A stretch of DNA of 42,496 bases from Betaproteobacteria bacterium (lineage in GTDB: Bacteria > Pseudomonadota > Gammaproteobacteria > Burkholderiales > WYBJ01): contig WHTS01000049.1 in assembly GCA_009377585.1 (NCBI GenBank), forward strand, positions 1-42,496, in the 5' to 3' direction. The notes beneath the pieces are model-generated. The model was given only the letters and a program-made list of their open reading frames with translations, had not been told where the DNA came from and did not search any database. Position 1 is the stretch's first letter, and the number at the start of each line of letters is the position of its first letter. This document shows, piece after piece, positions 34,693 through 42,109 of the stretch. The translations under genes and the position numbers were made by a program.

Positions 34693-35493
34693 CTACCCCT
34701 GCTGCTGCCCCTGCCGGGCCGCCATACTGACCCGCCGATCCAGCAGCCGCTGAAAGTTCGCCAGCGATCCGACATGCGCATAAACCGCCGCCAGGTAGCC
34801 CCGGCTCAGCAACGCCTTGATCTGCTCGGCCTCCAAAGCAGCCAGCTTTTGCTCGTTTACCCGCCCCATTCCCGAAAGTGAGAGCGGCGTCCCCTCGTTC
34901 GGTTTCGCCTGCATGGTGAACGGCTCGATCACGCCATGGTTCGCCAGCGTCTTGCACATCTCGTTGGTGCGCGCGAGATCCGCCTCGTATTCGGTCAAAA
35001 GCTTCTGCTGCTGCTCCCACTCGGGCAGGGGCTTCCCCTCGTCATCGAACAGCCGATCGCCTTTGTCGCGCAGCGCCTTCTTCTCCACGCAAACCAGCCG
35101 CTCCTCGCGCATCTTCCCGTCGATCGTGATGGTCGCCATGCAGAACGGATAGCGGCGCACGTACGCCGGCAGATAGGCGCGGCGGTCCCAGGTGTTGTCC
35201 GACATGAGGAAGAGGTTCTTGCCCTGCTCGAGCCCCAGGACCGCGAAGGCGGCGTAGGTCTTGCCCGAATCGGCAGTAACGAACACGATCGGGTAGTCGC
35301 GCGCAACCAGCGCAAACTCGGCCAGGCTCACCGGCAGCGCGTTCAGAGTGCGGAAAGCCGGGGTGATCTTGCCCCGCTGCGGCACCAGCACGCGGTGAGT
35401 CTTGTTGAGCGGCACGATCTCGGTGTACGCGAACGGCGGCGAGATCTGCGGGCTGGTGGCGGCTACGGGTGTTGCGTTGTTCGGCTCGGCCAT
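34693..35493 (-). CDS. SapC-family protein
   Basis: The 266-residue protein matches the SapC family (Pfam PF07277 type): YTEIVPLNKTHRVL at the N-terminus, then ARDYPIVFVTADSGKTYAAFAVLGLEQGKNLFL, RRAYLPAYVRRYPF, and a C-terminal SGMGRVNEQKLAAL...YAHVGSLANFQRL. The name derives from Campylobacter S-layer studies; the actual biochemical role of this family is not established. It has no signal peptide or membrane helix. GGAG lies 7-8 bases before the ATG. It stands alone, opposite the tRNA. Confidence 0.85.
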   Translation of the reverse strand: MAEPNNATPVAATSPQISPPFAYTEIVPLNKTHRVLVPQRGKITPAFRTLNALPVSLAEFALVARDYPIVFVTADSGKTYAAFAVLGLEQGKNLFLMSDNTWDRRAYLPAYVRRYPFCMATITIDGKMREERLVCVEKKALRDKGDRLFDDEGKPLPEWEQQQKLLTEYEADLARTNEMCKTLANHGVIEPFTMQAKPNEGTPLSLSGMGRVNEQKLAALEAEQIKALLSRGYLAAVYAHVGSLANFQRLLDRRVSMAARQGQQQG

Positions 35494-35594
35494 GGCATCG
35501 CTCCTTGTCGAGGGATGGTAGCACGACAGGAAGATGCGTTTCGGCCCAAGCGTTTACCGGATTTCCGATCTTTAGTATCATCCTCCGTCGTCGT

Positions 35595-35670
<76 letters not shown>

Positions 35671-35672
35671 AT

Positions 35673-35703
35673 AAAATGGCTGCCCTTGTGGTGGCCATTT
35701 TTA
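35673..35703 (+). terminator. Terminator after tRNA-Ala
   Basis: AAAATGGC at 35673-35680 pairs with GCCATTTT ending in TTTTTAT at 35694-35703; it begins 3 bases after the tRNA CCA end. Confidence 0.75.
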
Positions 35704-35792
35704 TGGGTGGCACGGTAGGTGGAGTGAGAACGTCAGACCGGGTTCGACCCGTTCCGGTCATTCGACTCGCGCCGTGCACTTGCCCCCCGCGC

Positions 35793-35812
35793 TATGATCT
35801 GTGGGGAGATCA
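35793..35812 (+). promoter_or_regulatory. Candidate promoter -10 and overlapping operator for the Bug receptor operon
   Basis: TATGAT at 35793-35798 overlaps a perfect inverted repeat TGATCT-GTGGGG-AGATCA at 35795-35812, 50-67 bases before the receptor start. An inverted repeat over a -10 box would suit a repressor, but no -35 box or cognate regulator is identified. Confidence 0.35.
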
Positions 35813-35861
35813 GAGAGCCTGCCCTTCGCCGCGCGAGCTTGCTGTCGCAAGGAGCATGGAT

Positions 35862-36833
35862 ATGCCAGTCGCTATTCGGTCCGCATGCGTGACAATCGGG
35901 TTTCTTTCAGCCGCAGGGGCTGTGGCGCAAGGCTATCCGACGAAGGCCGTGCGGTTGGTGACGGATGGATCGGCGGGAGGAGGCGGGGACGTCCTTGCGC
36001 GTATCGTGGTCGCGGAACTGGCGAAAGTCCTGAACCAGCAGGTGATCGTGGAAAACCGTCCGGGAGCGGGCGGCACCCTGGCGCCCCCGGTCGTTCTTCG
36101 GGCACCGGCCGACGGATATACCCTGCTTCAGATAACCGTTGCGGCCGCCGCGAACGTCACGCTTCGCCCGAATCTGCCGTACGATCTCCTGAATGATTTC
36201 TCGGCCATATCCCAGGTTGCGTCGGGACCCGCTGTCGTCGTTGTTCATCCATCGTTGCCAGTGAGATCCATCAAGGAACTTATCGCGCTGACCCGGGCGC
36301 GGCCGGGAGAAGTGAACTATTCGTCTGCGGGCACCGGCAGTTCCACCTTTCTCGGTGCAGAGCTGTTCAACCATGCCGCTAGGGTCAACCTGGTGCAGGT
36401 GGCGTATCGCGGCGGCGCTCCGGCCCTCGTCGGCGTGGTGAGCGGCGAGACCGCGGTCATGTTTTCGCCGCTGGGGTCCTCCCTGCCTCTGCTGAACCGA
36501 GGCGCACTGCGCGCCCTTGCCGTGACCACGAGCGGGCGTGTGCCCGCCATTGCCAACGTCCCGACCGTGGCAGAGTCCGGTGTACCGGCGTATGAATTCA
36601 GTAACTGGTACGGTTGGTTCGCAAGGGCCGGAACGCCGGGAGATTCGATCAACACGATACAGAGCGCCCTCGTGTCCGTACTCGGGCGCCCCAACGTGGC
36701 ACAGCGTTTGTCCGACCTCGGTTATCTTCCGGTGGGCAGCAAGCCTGGAGAGTTCGCAGCCTACGTGAAAGAGAACGTAGACCGGCTCCGAACGGTCCTT
36801 CAGCCGCAAAGACGACCGGGCGGTGCGCGATAA
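35862..36833 (+). CDS. Bug/TctC-family periplasmic solute receptor (1)
   Basis: A 323-residue receptor of the tripartite-tricarboxylate (Bug) family, which are very numerous in Burkholderiales. It has a signal peptide (1-22, ending AVAQG), then YPTKAVRLVTDGSAGGGGDVLARIVVAELAKVL, VENRPGAGGTLA, VHPSLPVRSIKELIAL, LVQVAYRGGAPALVGVVSGE and FSNWYGWFARAGTP, all Bug landmarks. The start is ATG 35862 because GCAAGGAG ends 7 bases before it; the ATG at 35856 is one base from the same site. No tctA/tctB membrane genes are nearby, as is common for orphan Bug genes. The stop TAA overlaps the next ATG (TAATG). The ligand is unknown. Confidence 0.9.
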   Translation: MPVAIRSACVTIGFLSAAGAVAQGYPTKAVRLVTDGSAGGGGDVLARIVVAELAKVLNQQVIVENRPGAGGTLAPPVVLRAPADGYTLLQITVAAAANVTLRPNLPYDLLNDFSAISQVASGPAVVVVHPSLPVRSIKELIALTRARPGEVNYSSAGTGSSTFLGAELFNHAARVNLVQVAYRGGAPALVGVVSGETAVMFSPLGSSLPLLNRGALRALAVTTSGRVPAIANVPTVAESGVPAYEFSNWYGWFARAGTPGDSINTIQSALVSVLGRPNVAQRLSDLGYLPVGSKPGEFAAYVKENVDRLRTVLQPQRRPGGAR

Positions 36834-37054
36834 TGCACGGATTCCCGCACCCTGAATTGAATCGAACCTGGCACGACCTGGAAGCCATAGCGCTCGTGGG
36901 GTCAGGTCGCGACCTTTGCTGCATCTCCATACGACCTGGCCCTCTGCGGCCGCCGATCGTAGCCCGTGCCCTACGGCCCACCGATCAGCGTGGCCTGCTC
37001 GCCGTCCACGACGCAGAAGCGCTCGACCACGGCTGCACCGTGGAGGTTGCGTGA
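36833..37054 (+). CDS. Small coupled ORF, function unknown
   Basis: A 73-codon frame whose ATG overlaps the receptor stop (TAATG) and whose TGA overlaps the MmgE/PrpD GTG (GTGA). It is in a different frame from both neighbours. The product starts MHGFPHPELNRTWHDLEAI and ends LDHGCTVEVA; I do not recognise it. About 70% of third positions are G or C, a little below its neighbours. It has no signal peptide or membrane helix. It may be a real small protein, a remnant of a longer gene, or a coupling leader that carries ribosomes from the receptor to the next gene. Confidence 0.45.
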   Translation: MHGFPHPELNRTWHDLEAIALVGSGRDLCCISIRPGPLRPPIVARALRPTDQRGLLAVHDAEALDHGCTVEVA

Positions 37055-38412
37055 ACGGCACCACGCAGACGGTTGCGCGCTTCATCGAGGCATCGCGCTG
37101 GAGCGACGTTGCGCCGAATGTCCGGCACGAAGCCGCGCGGGCGATTCTGAACTGGCTGGGCTGCGCGATCGGCGGCTGCCGTGACGAGACCGTCGAAGTG
37201 ATGGTCGCCGCGCTTCGGGAATTCTCGGGACCGGCTCAGGCGACCCTGCTCGGGCGGGGCGAGCGCTTCGATGCACTCACGGCAGCGTGCATCAATGGGA
37301 CGAGCTCGAACCGGCTCGACTTCGACGATACCCATCTGCGCACCGTCATCCATCCCAGTGTGCCGGTGGCAAGCGCGCTCATCGCCCTGGCCGAACACCG
37401 CCCCATCACGGGCGCGGCGTTCCTGCACGCGTTCCTGCTCGGCGTCGAGGTCGAATGCCGGGTGGGCAACGCGATCACGCCGGAGCACTACGATCACGGC
37501 TGGCATATCACCGCAACCTGCGGCGTCCTGGGTGCCGCAGCAGCGGCCGCGAAGGCGCTGGAGCTCGATGCGCGACAGATCGCGCAGGCGCTGGGCATCG
37601 CGGCGACGCAGGCCGCCGGGCTGATGGAAATGCTCGGTACGATGTGCAAGAGCTACAACATGGGCAATGCGGCGCGCAACGGGTTGAGCGCGGCGTTGCT
37701 CGCGGCAGCGGGATTCACCAGTTCCGAGCGCGCGCTCGAGGCGCCACGCGGCTTTCTCCACGTGCTCGCGGTGCGCAGCGACGAATCCGAGATCACAGGC
37801 GAATTGGGGGCGCGTTGGGAGATCACGCAGAACGCGTACAAGCCCTACCCTTGCGGGATCGTGATCCATCCCGTGATCGACGGGTGCCTGGACTTGCGCA
37901 GGGCACACGGCATCGACCCAGCGGCGATCGCTCGGATCGACGTCGTCGTCAATCCGCTGGCGCAGACGCTATGCGGCCGGAGGGCGCCGCGCGATAGCCT
38001 CGAGGGGAAGCTCAGCCTCTATCATTCGGCGGCCGTCACCATGTGCGATGGCGAGGCGGGCGTGGGCCAGTTTCTCGATGAACGCGTAACCTCTGCCGAT
38101 GTGGTCGCGCTGCGCGAGAAGGTCTTCGTCGAGGTGGATGCGGGCATCTCCGCGGATCAGGCCCGCGTGCGGGTGGCGCTGACGAACGGCCAGCTCTGCG
38201 AAACCTTCGTCGAGCAAGCGCGTGGCTCGCTGCAGCGTCCGATGACGAACGCCGAGCTGGAAGCGAAATTTCGCAGCCTCGCGGCCTTCGAGCTTGCGCA
38301 GGCACAGGTCGATCGGCTGGTCGAGGCGTGCTGGTCTCTCGAAAAACTTCCCGACGCGTCGATCATCGCGCGCGGCAGTTGCGCATCGCAAACTGAATGG
38401 AGTCGCACATGA
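37051..38412 (+). CDS. MmgE/PrpD family protein
   Basis: The 453-residue protein belongs to the MmgE/PrpD family, which includes 2-methylcitrate dehydratase and cis-aconitate decarboxylase; many members act on unknown substrates. Segments seen: ILNWLGCAIGGCRDETVEVM, NGTSSNRLDFDDTHLRTVIHPSVPVASAL, LGVEVECRVGNAI, GWHITATCGVLGAAAAAAKAL, and QNAYKPYPCGIVIHPVIDG, covering the usual His/Asp active-site loops. GTG 37051 is chosen: GGAGG lies 4 bases before it, and the longer frame to 36916 is not family-like. It overlaps the deaminase start by four bases (ATGA). The absence of prpB/prpC/acnD nearby makes a methylcitrate cycle role unlikely. Confidence 0.88.
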   Translation: MNGTTQTVARFIEASRWSDVAPNVRHEAARAILNWLGCAIGGCRDETVEVMVAALREFSGPAQATLLGRGERFDALTAACINGTSSNRLDFDDTHLRTVIHPSVPVASALIALAEHRPITGAAFLHAFLLGVEVECRVGNAITPEHYDHGWHITATCGVLGAAAAAAKALELDARQIAQALGIAATQAAGLMEMLGTMCKSYNMGNAARNGLSAALLAAAGFTSSERALEAPRGFLHVLAVRSDESEITGELGARWEITQNAYKPYPCGIVIHPVIDGCLDLRRAHGIDPAAIARIDVVVNPLAQTLCGRRAPRDSLEGKLSLYHSAAVTMCDGEAGVGQFLDERVTSADVVALREKVFVEVDAGISADQARVRVALTNGQLCETFVEQARGSLQRPMTNAELEAKFRSLAAFELAQAQVDRLVEACWSLEKLPDASIIARGSCASQTEWSRT

Positions 38413-38879
38413 GCACTCATGAAACCTTCATGGATCGGGCGATGGCGCTCGCCACGCAGGCCATGAACGAGGGCAATCGTCCGGCCGGCTGCGTGATCGT
38501 CAAGGACGGGAAGATCGTCGGCGAGGGGCGCAATCTCGTGATCACCGAAACCGACCCGACAGCGCACGGCGAAGTCGTCGCGATCCGTCGCACGGCGCTC
38601 GACCTCGGAACCGTCGACCTCTCGAGCTGCACGCTGTACACATCGATGGAGCCTTGCCCCATGTGCTGCTGGGCAATGATCGATTCGAAGATACGTCGCC
38701 TCGTGCTCGGTTGCCGCCACGCCGCCCTCAACCGCAAGGACATCGGCACCTATTCGGTCGAGACGCTGGTCGCGATGACGGGGCGTCCGCTCGAGATCGT
38801 CACGGGGGTGCGCGCCGCCGAATGCGAGGCGTTGCGCCGGAGCTGGCCGGGCTGGCGTGCGTTTCAGGGGGAAGCGTGA
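38409..38879 (+). CDS. Nucleoside/nucleobase deaminase (cytidine deaminase fold)
   Basis: A 156-residue zinc-dependent deaminase: zinc ligands His53, Cys83 and Cys86 and the catalytic Glu55, in TAHGEVVAI and MEPCPMCCWAM. HGE instead of the HAE of TadA and GuaD is also found in fungal cytosine deaminase, and length and layout fit nucleobase deaminases better than TadA; the substrate is uncertain (guanine, cytosine or another aminated ring). The start is ATG 38409, which overlaps the MmgE/PrpD stop (ATGA) and has GGAG 6 bases upstream; the earlier ATG at 38397 contains that GGAG. Coupling to the MmgE/PrpD gene suggests a shared catabolic pathway. Confidence 0.87.
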   Translation: MSTHETFMDRAMALATQAMNEGNRPAGCVIVKDGKIVGEGRNLVITETDPTAHGEVVAIRRTALDLGTVDLSSCTLYTSMEPCPMCCWAMIDSKIRRLVLGCRHAALNRKDIGTYSVETLVAMTGRPLEIVTGVRAAECEALRRSWPGWRAFQGEA

Positions 38880-38913
38880 CGAAGGGCTGTGCGAGACGCG
38901 GGCGCGAGCAGCC

Positions 38914-39912
38914 TCACTCCACGCGGATGCCTTTGTCGCGCACGAGCTTCGCCCATTTCTTCGATTCCACGGAGACGAAAGCGGCGAAGTCCTCCACCGA
39001 TGCGCCGGTGGCGACCAGGCCTGATTCGAGCAGCCGCTGCCTGACCTCGGGTACCTGCAAGACCTTCCGGATCTCGGTGTTCAGACGGGTCACGATCTCG
39101 CGCGGGGTCCCGCTCGGCACGAACGTGCCGAACCAGAACACGGCCTCGTAGCCGGGCACCCCCGCCTCGGCGATCGTCGGGATCTGCGGCATCAGCTCGA
39201 AACGCTTCTTGCTCGTCACGCCGAGGGCACGCAGGCGTCCGCCCTTGATCGGCCCCACCGCAACGGCCATGGTCGCGATCATCATGTGGATGTTGCCGCC
39301 CACCAGGGCGACCATCGCCGGCGCACCTCCCTTGTACGAGATGTTCGTGAGCTTCGTGCCGGAGTGGCTTGCAAACAGTTCCGTGGCGACGTGATCGGAG
39401 CCTCCCGGGCCGCTGGAGCCGTAGTTGAGCTCGCCCGGACGCGCTTTTGCGAGGGCGATCAGCTCCTTCACGGACTTCACGGGCAGGGAAGGGTGAACGA
39501 CCAGCACGTTGATCACGTCCACGGCAGGGATGACCGGCGTCAGATCGCGCAGCGGGTCGAAGCCGAGCTTGCTGTAGATGTGGGGATTGATCGTGATGTT
39601 GCCGGTCGTTGCCATCAGCAGCGTGTGGCCGTCGGCCGGCGCCTTCGTCGCAAGCTCGACGCCGATATTGCCGTTCGCGCCACCGCGGTTATCGATGATG
39701 AATTGCTGTCCGACCGTTCCGGTCAGACGCTGCGCGATCGTGCGCGTCGTCACGTCGACGCCGCCGCCGGGAGCGAAGGGCACGATCCAGCGTACGGGCT
39801 TGCTGGGCCAGGTCTGCGCCTGTATCGGAGACGGCAGCAGCGCCGCTCCGAGGGGAACGCACGCAATGGCGGGGACGATACCTATACGGCGAGCATTCGT
39901 GGGACCATTCAT
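38914..39912 (-). CDS. Bug/TctC-family periplasmic solute receptor (2)
   Basis: A 332-residue Bug receptor with a signal peptide (1-33, ending PIQAQ), then WPSKPVRWIVPFAPGGGVDVTTRTIAQRL, IDNRGGANGNIGVELATKAPADGHTL, VHPSLPVKSVKELIALAKARPGELNYGSSGPGGSDHV and YEAVFWFGTFVPSGTP. It is convergent with the deaminase gene, 34 bases apart, and therefore on its own transcript. It differs clearly from receptor 1, so two ligands are likely. ATG 39912 begins the signal peptide; an ATG at 39948 is also possible. No membrane subunits are adjacent. Confidence 0.9.
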   Translation of the reverse strand: MNGPTNARRIGIVPAIACVPLGAALLPSPIQAQTWPSKPVRWIVPFAPGGGVDVTTRTIAQRLTGTVGQQFIIDNRGGANGNIGVELATKAPADGHTLLMATTGNITINPHIYSKLGFDPLRDLTPVIPAVDVINVLVVHPSLPVKSVKELIALAKARPGELNYGSSGPGGSDHVATELFASHSGTKLTNISYKGGAPAMVALVGGNIHMMIATMAVAVGPIKGGRLRALGVTSKKRFELMPQIPTIAEAGVPGYEAVFWFGTFVPSGTPREIVTRLNTEIRKVLQVPEVRQRLLESGLVATGASVEDFAAFVSVESKKWAKLVRDKGIRVE

Positions 39913-40040
39913 CACCGCCTGCTCTCCGTCAACGAAGACGAACGTCATGCTACGCGGGTCGGAAATCGCGGACAAGCGCAGGTGAGCGGGACGGCTGGTA
40001 ACGGGCACCAGGTGGGACGACGTCCTCACGACTCTTGTAG

Positions 40041-40310
40041 CACCGCATCAGCAACGGCTTGCTCCTGCGCTCCGATCTTCACAAGCTGTTCGATCTGGGA
40101 TACATCACCGTGACGCCCGAGCTTCGATTGGAAGGCAGCGCGCGCTTGCGTGAGGAATGGTGCAACCGCCGCGAGTACTATTCGCATCACGGCAAAGCGC
40201 TTGTCGTCGAGCCGACGAAGCTCGCGAGCCGCGCCAGGCGGGAGTTCTTGCCTGGCACAACGAACATCGATTCAAGGCTGAGCTGGAAGGAAGATATGAC
40301 GAGCACAGAA
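40041..40310 (+). pseudogene. Remnant of an HNH restriction-type endonuclease
   Basis: From 40041 the frame reads HRISNGLLLRSDLHKLFDLG, the C-terminal half of HNH endonucleases found in restriction genes (N, LLLR.DLH.LFD), and continues with RLREEWCNRREYYSHHGKAL. A stop sits just before it (40038-40040) and the N-terminal half is absent. Near 40245-40252 the reading changes frame: LAWHNEHRFKAELEG, the usual end of this family, is in the next frame. There is no plausible start. It lies between receptor 2 and hsdM, in the 493-base stretch otherwise without a gene. Confidence 0.72.
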
Positions 40311-40405
40311 ACCCGGCCGGGCGCTGCGATGACGGGCAGCGACGTGCACACCCGCGGCCGCAACGACGAAAGCGCAACCGTTCGCGCCGTTCCGAGTCGT
40401 CGCGC

Positions 40406-42109
40406 ATGATCACCGGCGACATCAGGAGCCAGATCGATGCCATCTGGAACACATTCTGGACCGGGGGCATCTCCAATCCGCTCGAAGTCATCGAGCAGAT
40501 CACCTATCTGCTCTTCCTGCGCCGGCTGGACGACCTGCACACACTGGAAGAGAACAAAGCGGCACGGCTCAAGAAGCCGATCGAGCTGCGAATCTTCCCG
40601 AAGGGCAAGGACGGGATCGGCAAGGACGGCGGTCGTGCCTACGAAGACTTCCGATGGTCGCGCTTCAAGAATTTCGCGCCGGCGGAGATGTACGCGGTGA
40701 TCGGCGAGCATGTCTTCCCCTTCCTGCGCACGGGCCTGGGCAAGAACCACGGCGGCGAGGACTCCACCTACGCGCATCACATGAAGGATGCGCGCTTCAC
40801 CATCCCGACGCCGGCGCTGCTGGCGAAGGTGGTGGATATGCTCGACCACGTGCCGATGGAGGACCGCGACACCAAGGGCGACGTGTACGAGTACATGCTC
40901 GGCAAGATCGCCACCGCCGGGCAGAACGGCCAGTTCCGCACGCCGCGCCACATCATCCGCCTGATGGTGGAGCTGACGGCGCCGCAGCCGCTCGACGTGA
41001 TCTGCGATCCGGCCTGCGGCACGGCGGGGTTTTTGGTGACGGCGGGCGAGCACCTGCGCGATCGGCATCCGAAGCTGCTGCACGATGCAAAGCTGAACGA
41101 GCACTTCCATCACCATCTCTTCCATGGCTTCGATTTCGACAACACGATGCTGCGCATCGGCAGCATGAACATGCTGCTGCACGGCGTGGAGAACCCGGAC
41201 ATCCGCTACCGCGATTCGCTCGCGCAGGATCACGCCGGCGAGGAGGAGAGGTACACGCTGGTGCTGGCCAATCCACCCTTCGCCGGCAGCCTCGACTACG
41301 AGAACACCGCCAAGGACCTGCTGCAGATCGTCAAGACCAAGAAGACGGAGCTGCTTTTCCTGGCGCTCTTCCTGCGGCTCTTGAAGCCTGGCGGGCGCGC
41401 GGCGGTGATCGTGCCCGACGGCGTGCTGTTCGGATCGAGCAAGGCGCACAAGGAGCTGCGCAAAATGCTCGTCGAGGACCAGAAGCTCGACGCCGTGGTG
41501 AAGCTGCCAGGCGGCGTGTTCAAGCCCTACGCGGGCGTTTCCACCGCGATCCTGCTCTTCACCAAGACCAATTCCGGCGGCACCGATCACGTCTGGTTCT
41601 ACGACGTGCAGGCCGACGGCTGGAGCCTCGACGACAAGCGCACGCCGCTGCTGCCGGACGACAAGCTCGGCCCCGTGCCCAGCGCCCTTCGTCATTCCCG
41701 CGCAAGCGGGAATCCAGAGCTTCTGACTGCCGAGGAACACGCAAAGAACAACCTGCCCGACGTGCTCGCACGCTGGAACACGCTCCGCTCCCCTCTCCCC
41801 CCGGGAGAGGGGCAGGGGGGTGAGGGCGGGAATTCACGGCCCATGGGCCGTGCCGGCCGAACGGCATCGGCTTGCAAGCCGATGCGCGCCCTGCAAGGGA
41901 GGGAGATTGATCGCCCCCGCACCGCCCAGAGCTTCTGTGTGCCCAAGGCCGACATCGCCGCTCAGGGCTACGACCTCTCGCTCAATCGTTACAAGGAAGT
42001 CGTGCACGAGGAGATCGCGCACCGGCCGCCGAAAGAGATTTTCAAGGAGCTGGCGCGTTTGGAGGAGGAGATACAGCGAGAGATGAAAGAGTTGGAGGCG
42101 ATGCTTTAG
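40406..42109 (+). CDS. hsdM: Type I restriction-modification methyltransferase subunit HsdM (with repeat insertions)
   Basis: HsdM is the adenine methyltransferase subunit of a type I system. The 567-residue product has the N-terminal HsdM helical domain (WNTFWTGGISNPLEVIEQITYLLFLRRLDD), the SAM motif DPACGTAGFL (residues 201-210), the catalytic NPPF (289-292) and VVKLPGGVFKPYAGVSTAIL. The C-terminal region is interrupted by two dispersed repeats that keep the frame: R2 (about residues 430-436) and R1 (about 462-500). The conserved QSFCVPKADIAAQGYDLSLN segment resumes afterwards. ATG 40406 starts the family-normal N-terminus; no good ribosome binding site is seen upstream. hsdS overlaps by one base (TAGTG). 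Whether the altered protein is active is unknown. Confidence 0.92.
   Translation: MITGDIRSQIDAIWNTFWTGGISNPLEVIEQITYLLFLRRLDDLHTLEENKAARLKKPIELRIFPKGKDGIGKDGGRAYEDFRWSRFKNFAPAEMYAVIGEHVFPFLRTGLGKNHGGEDSTYAHHMKDARFTIPTPALLAKVVDMLDHVPMEDRDTKGDVYEYMLGKIATAGQNGQFRTPRHIIRLMVELTAPQPLDVICDPACGTAGFLVTAGEHLRDRHPKLLHDAKLNEHFHHHLFHGFDFDNTMLRIGSMNMLLHGVENPDIRYRDSLAQDHAGEEERYTLVLANPPFAGSLDYENTAKDLLQIVKTKKTELLFLALFLRLLKPGGRAAVIVPDGVLFGSSKAHKELRKMLVEDQKLDAVVKLPGGVFKPYAGVSTAILLFTKTNSGGTDHVWFYDVQADGWSLDDKRTPLLPDDKLGPVPSALRHSRASGNPELLTAEEHAKNNLPDVLARWNTLRSPLPPGEGQGGEGGNSRPMGRAGRTASACKPMRALQGREIDRPRTAQSFCVPKADIAAQGYDLSLNRYKEVVHEEIAHRPPKEIFKELARLEEEIQREMKELEAML
41694..41713. repeat. R2 (dRS3-like) repeat inside hsdM
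   Basis: ATTCCC GCGCAAGC GGGAAT with CGTC before and CCAG after, read in frame as [10 protein letters not shown]. Confidence 0.9.
41789..41905 (+). repeat. R1 three-hairpin element, copy C, inside hsdM
   Basis: Full-length copy: stem CCCTCTCCC/GGGAGAGGG near 41791-41811, perfect 18-bp palindrome CACGGCCCATGGGCCGTG at 41835-41852, and a perfect 22-bp palindrome at 41864-41885, then GCGCCCTGCAAGGGAGGGAG. It is read in frame as a Gly/Arg-rich segment of about 39 residues (PLPPGEGQGGEGG onward). Confidence 0.92.

Noticed and set aside
34693-35493. SapC as part of an antimicrobial peptide (SapABCDF) transporter
   Set aside because: This is the unrelated SapC family without membrane helices; no ABC transporter genes are adjacent.
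37051-38412. MmgE/PrpD gene as prpD of a methylcitrate cycle
   Set aside because: No prpB, prpC or acnD nearby; the neighbours are a Bug receptor and a deaminase.
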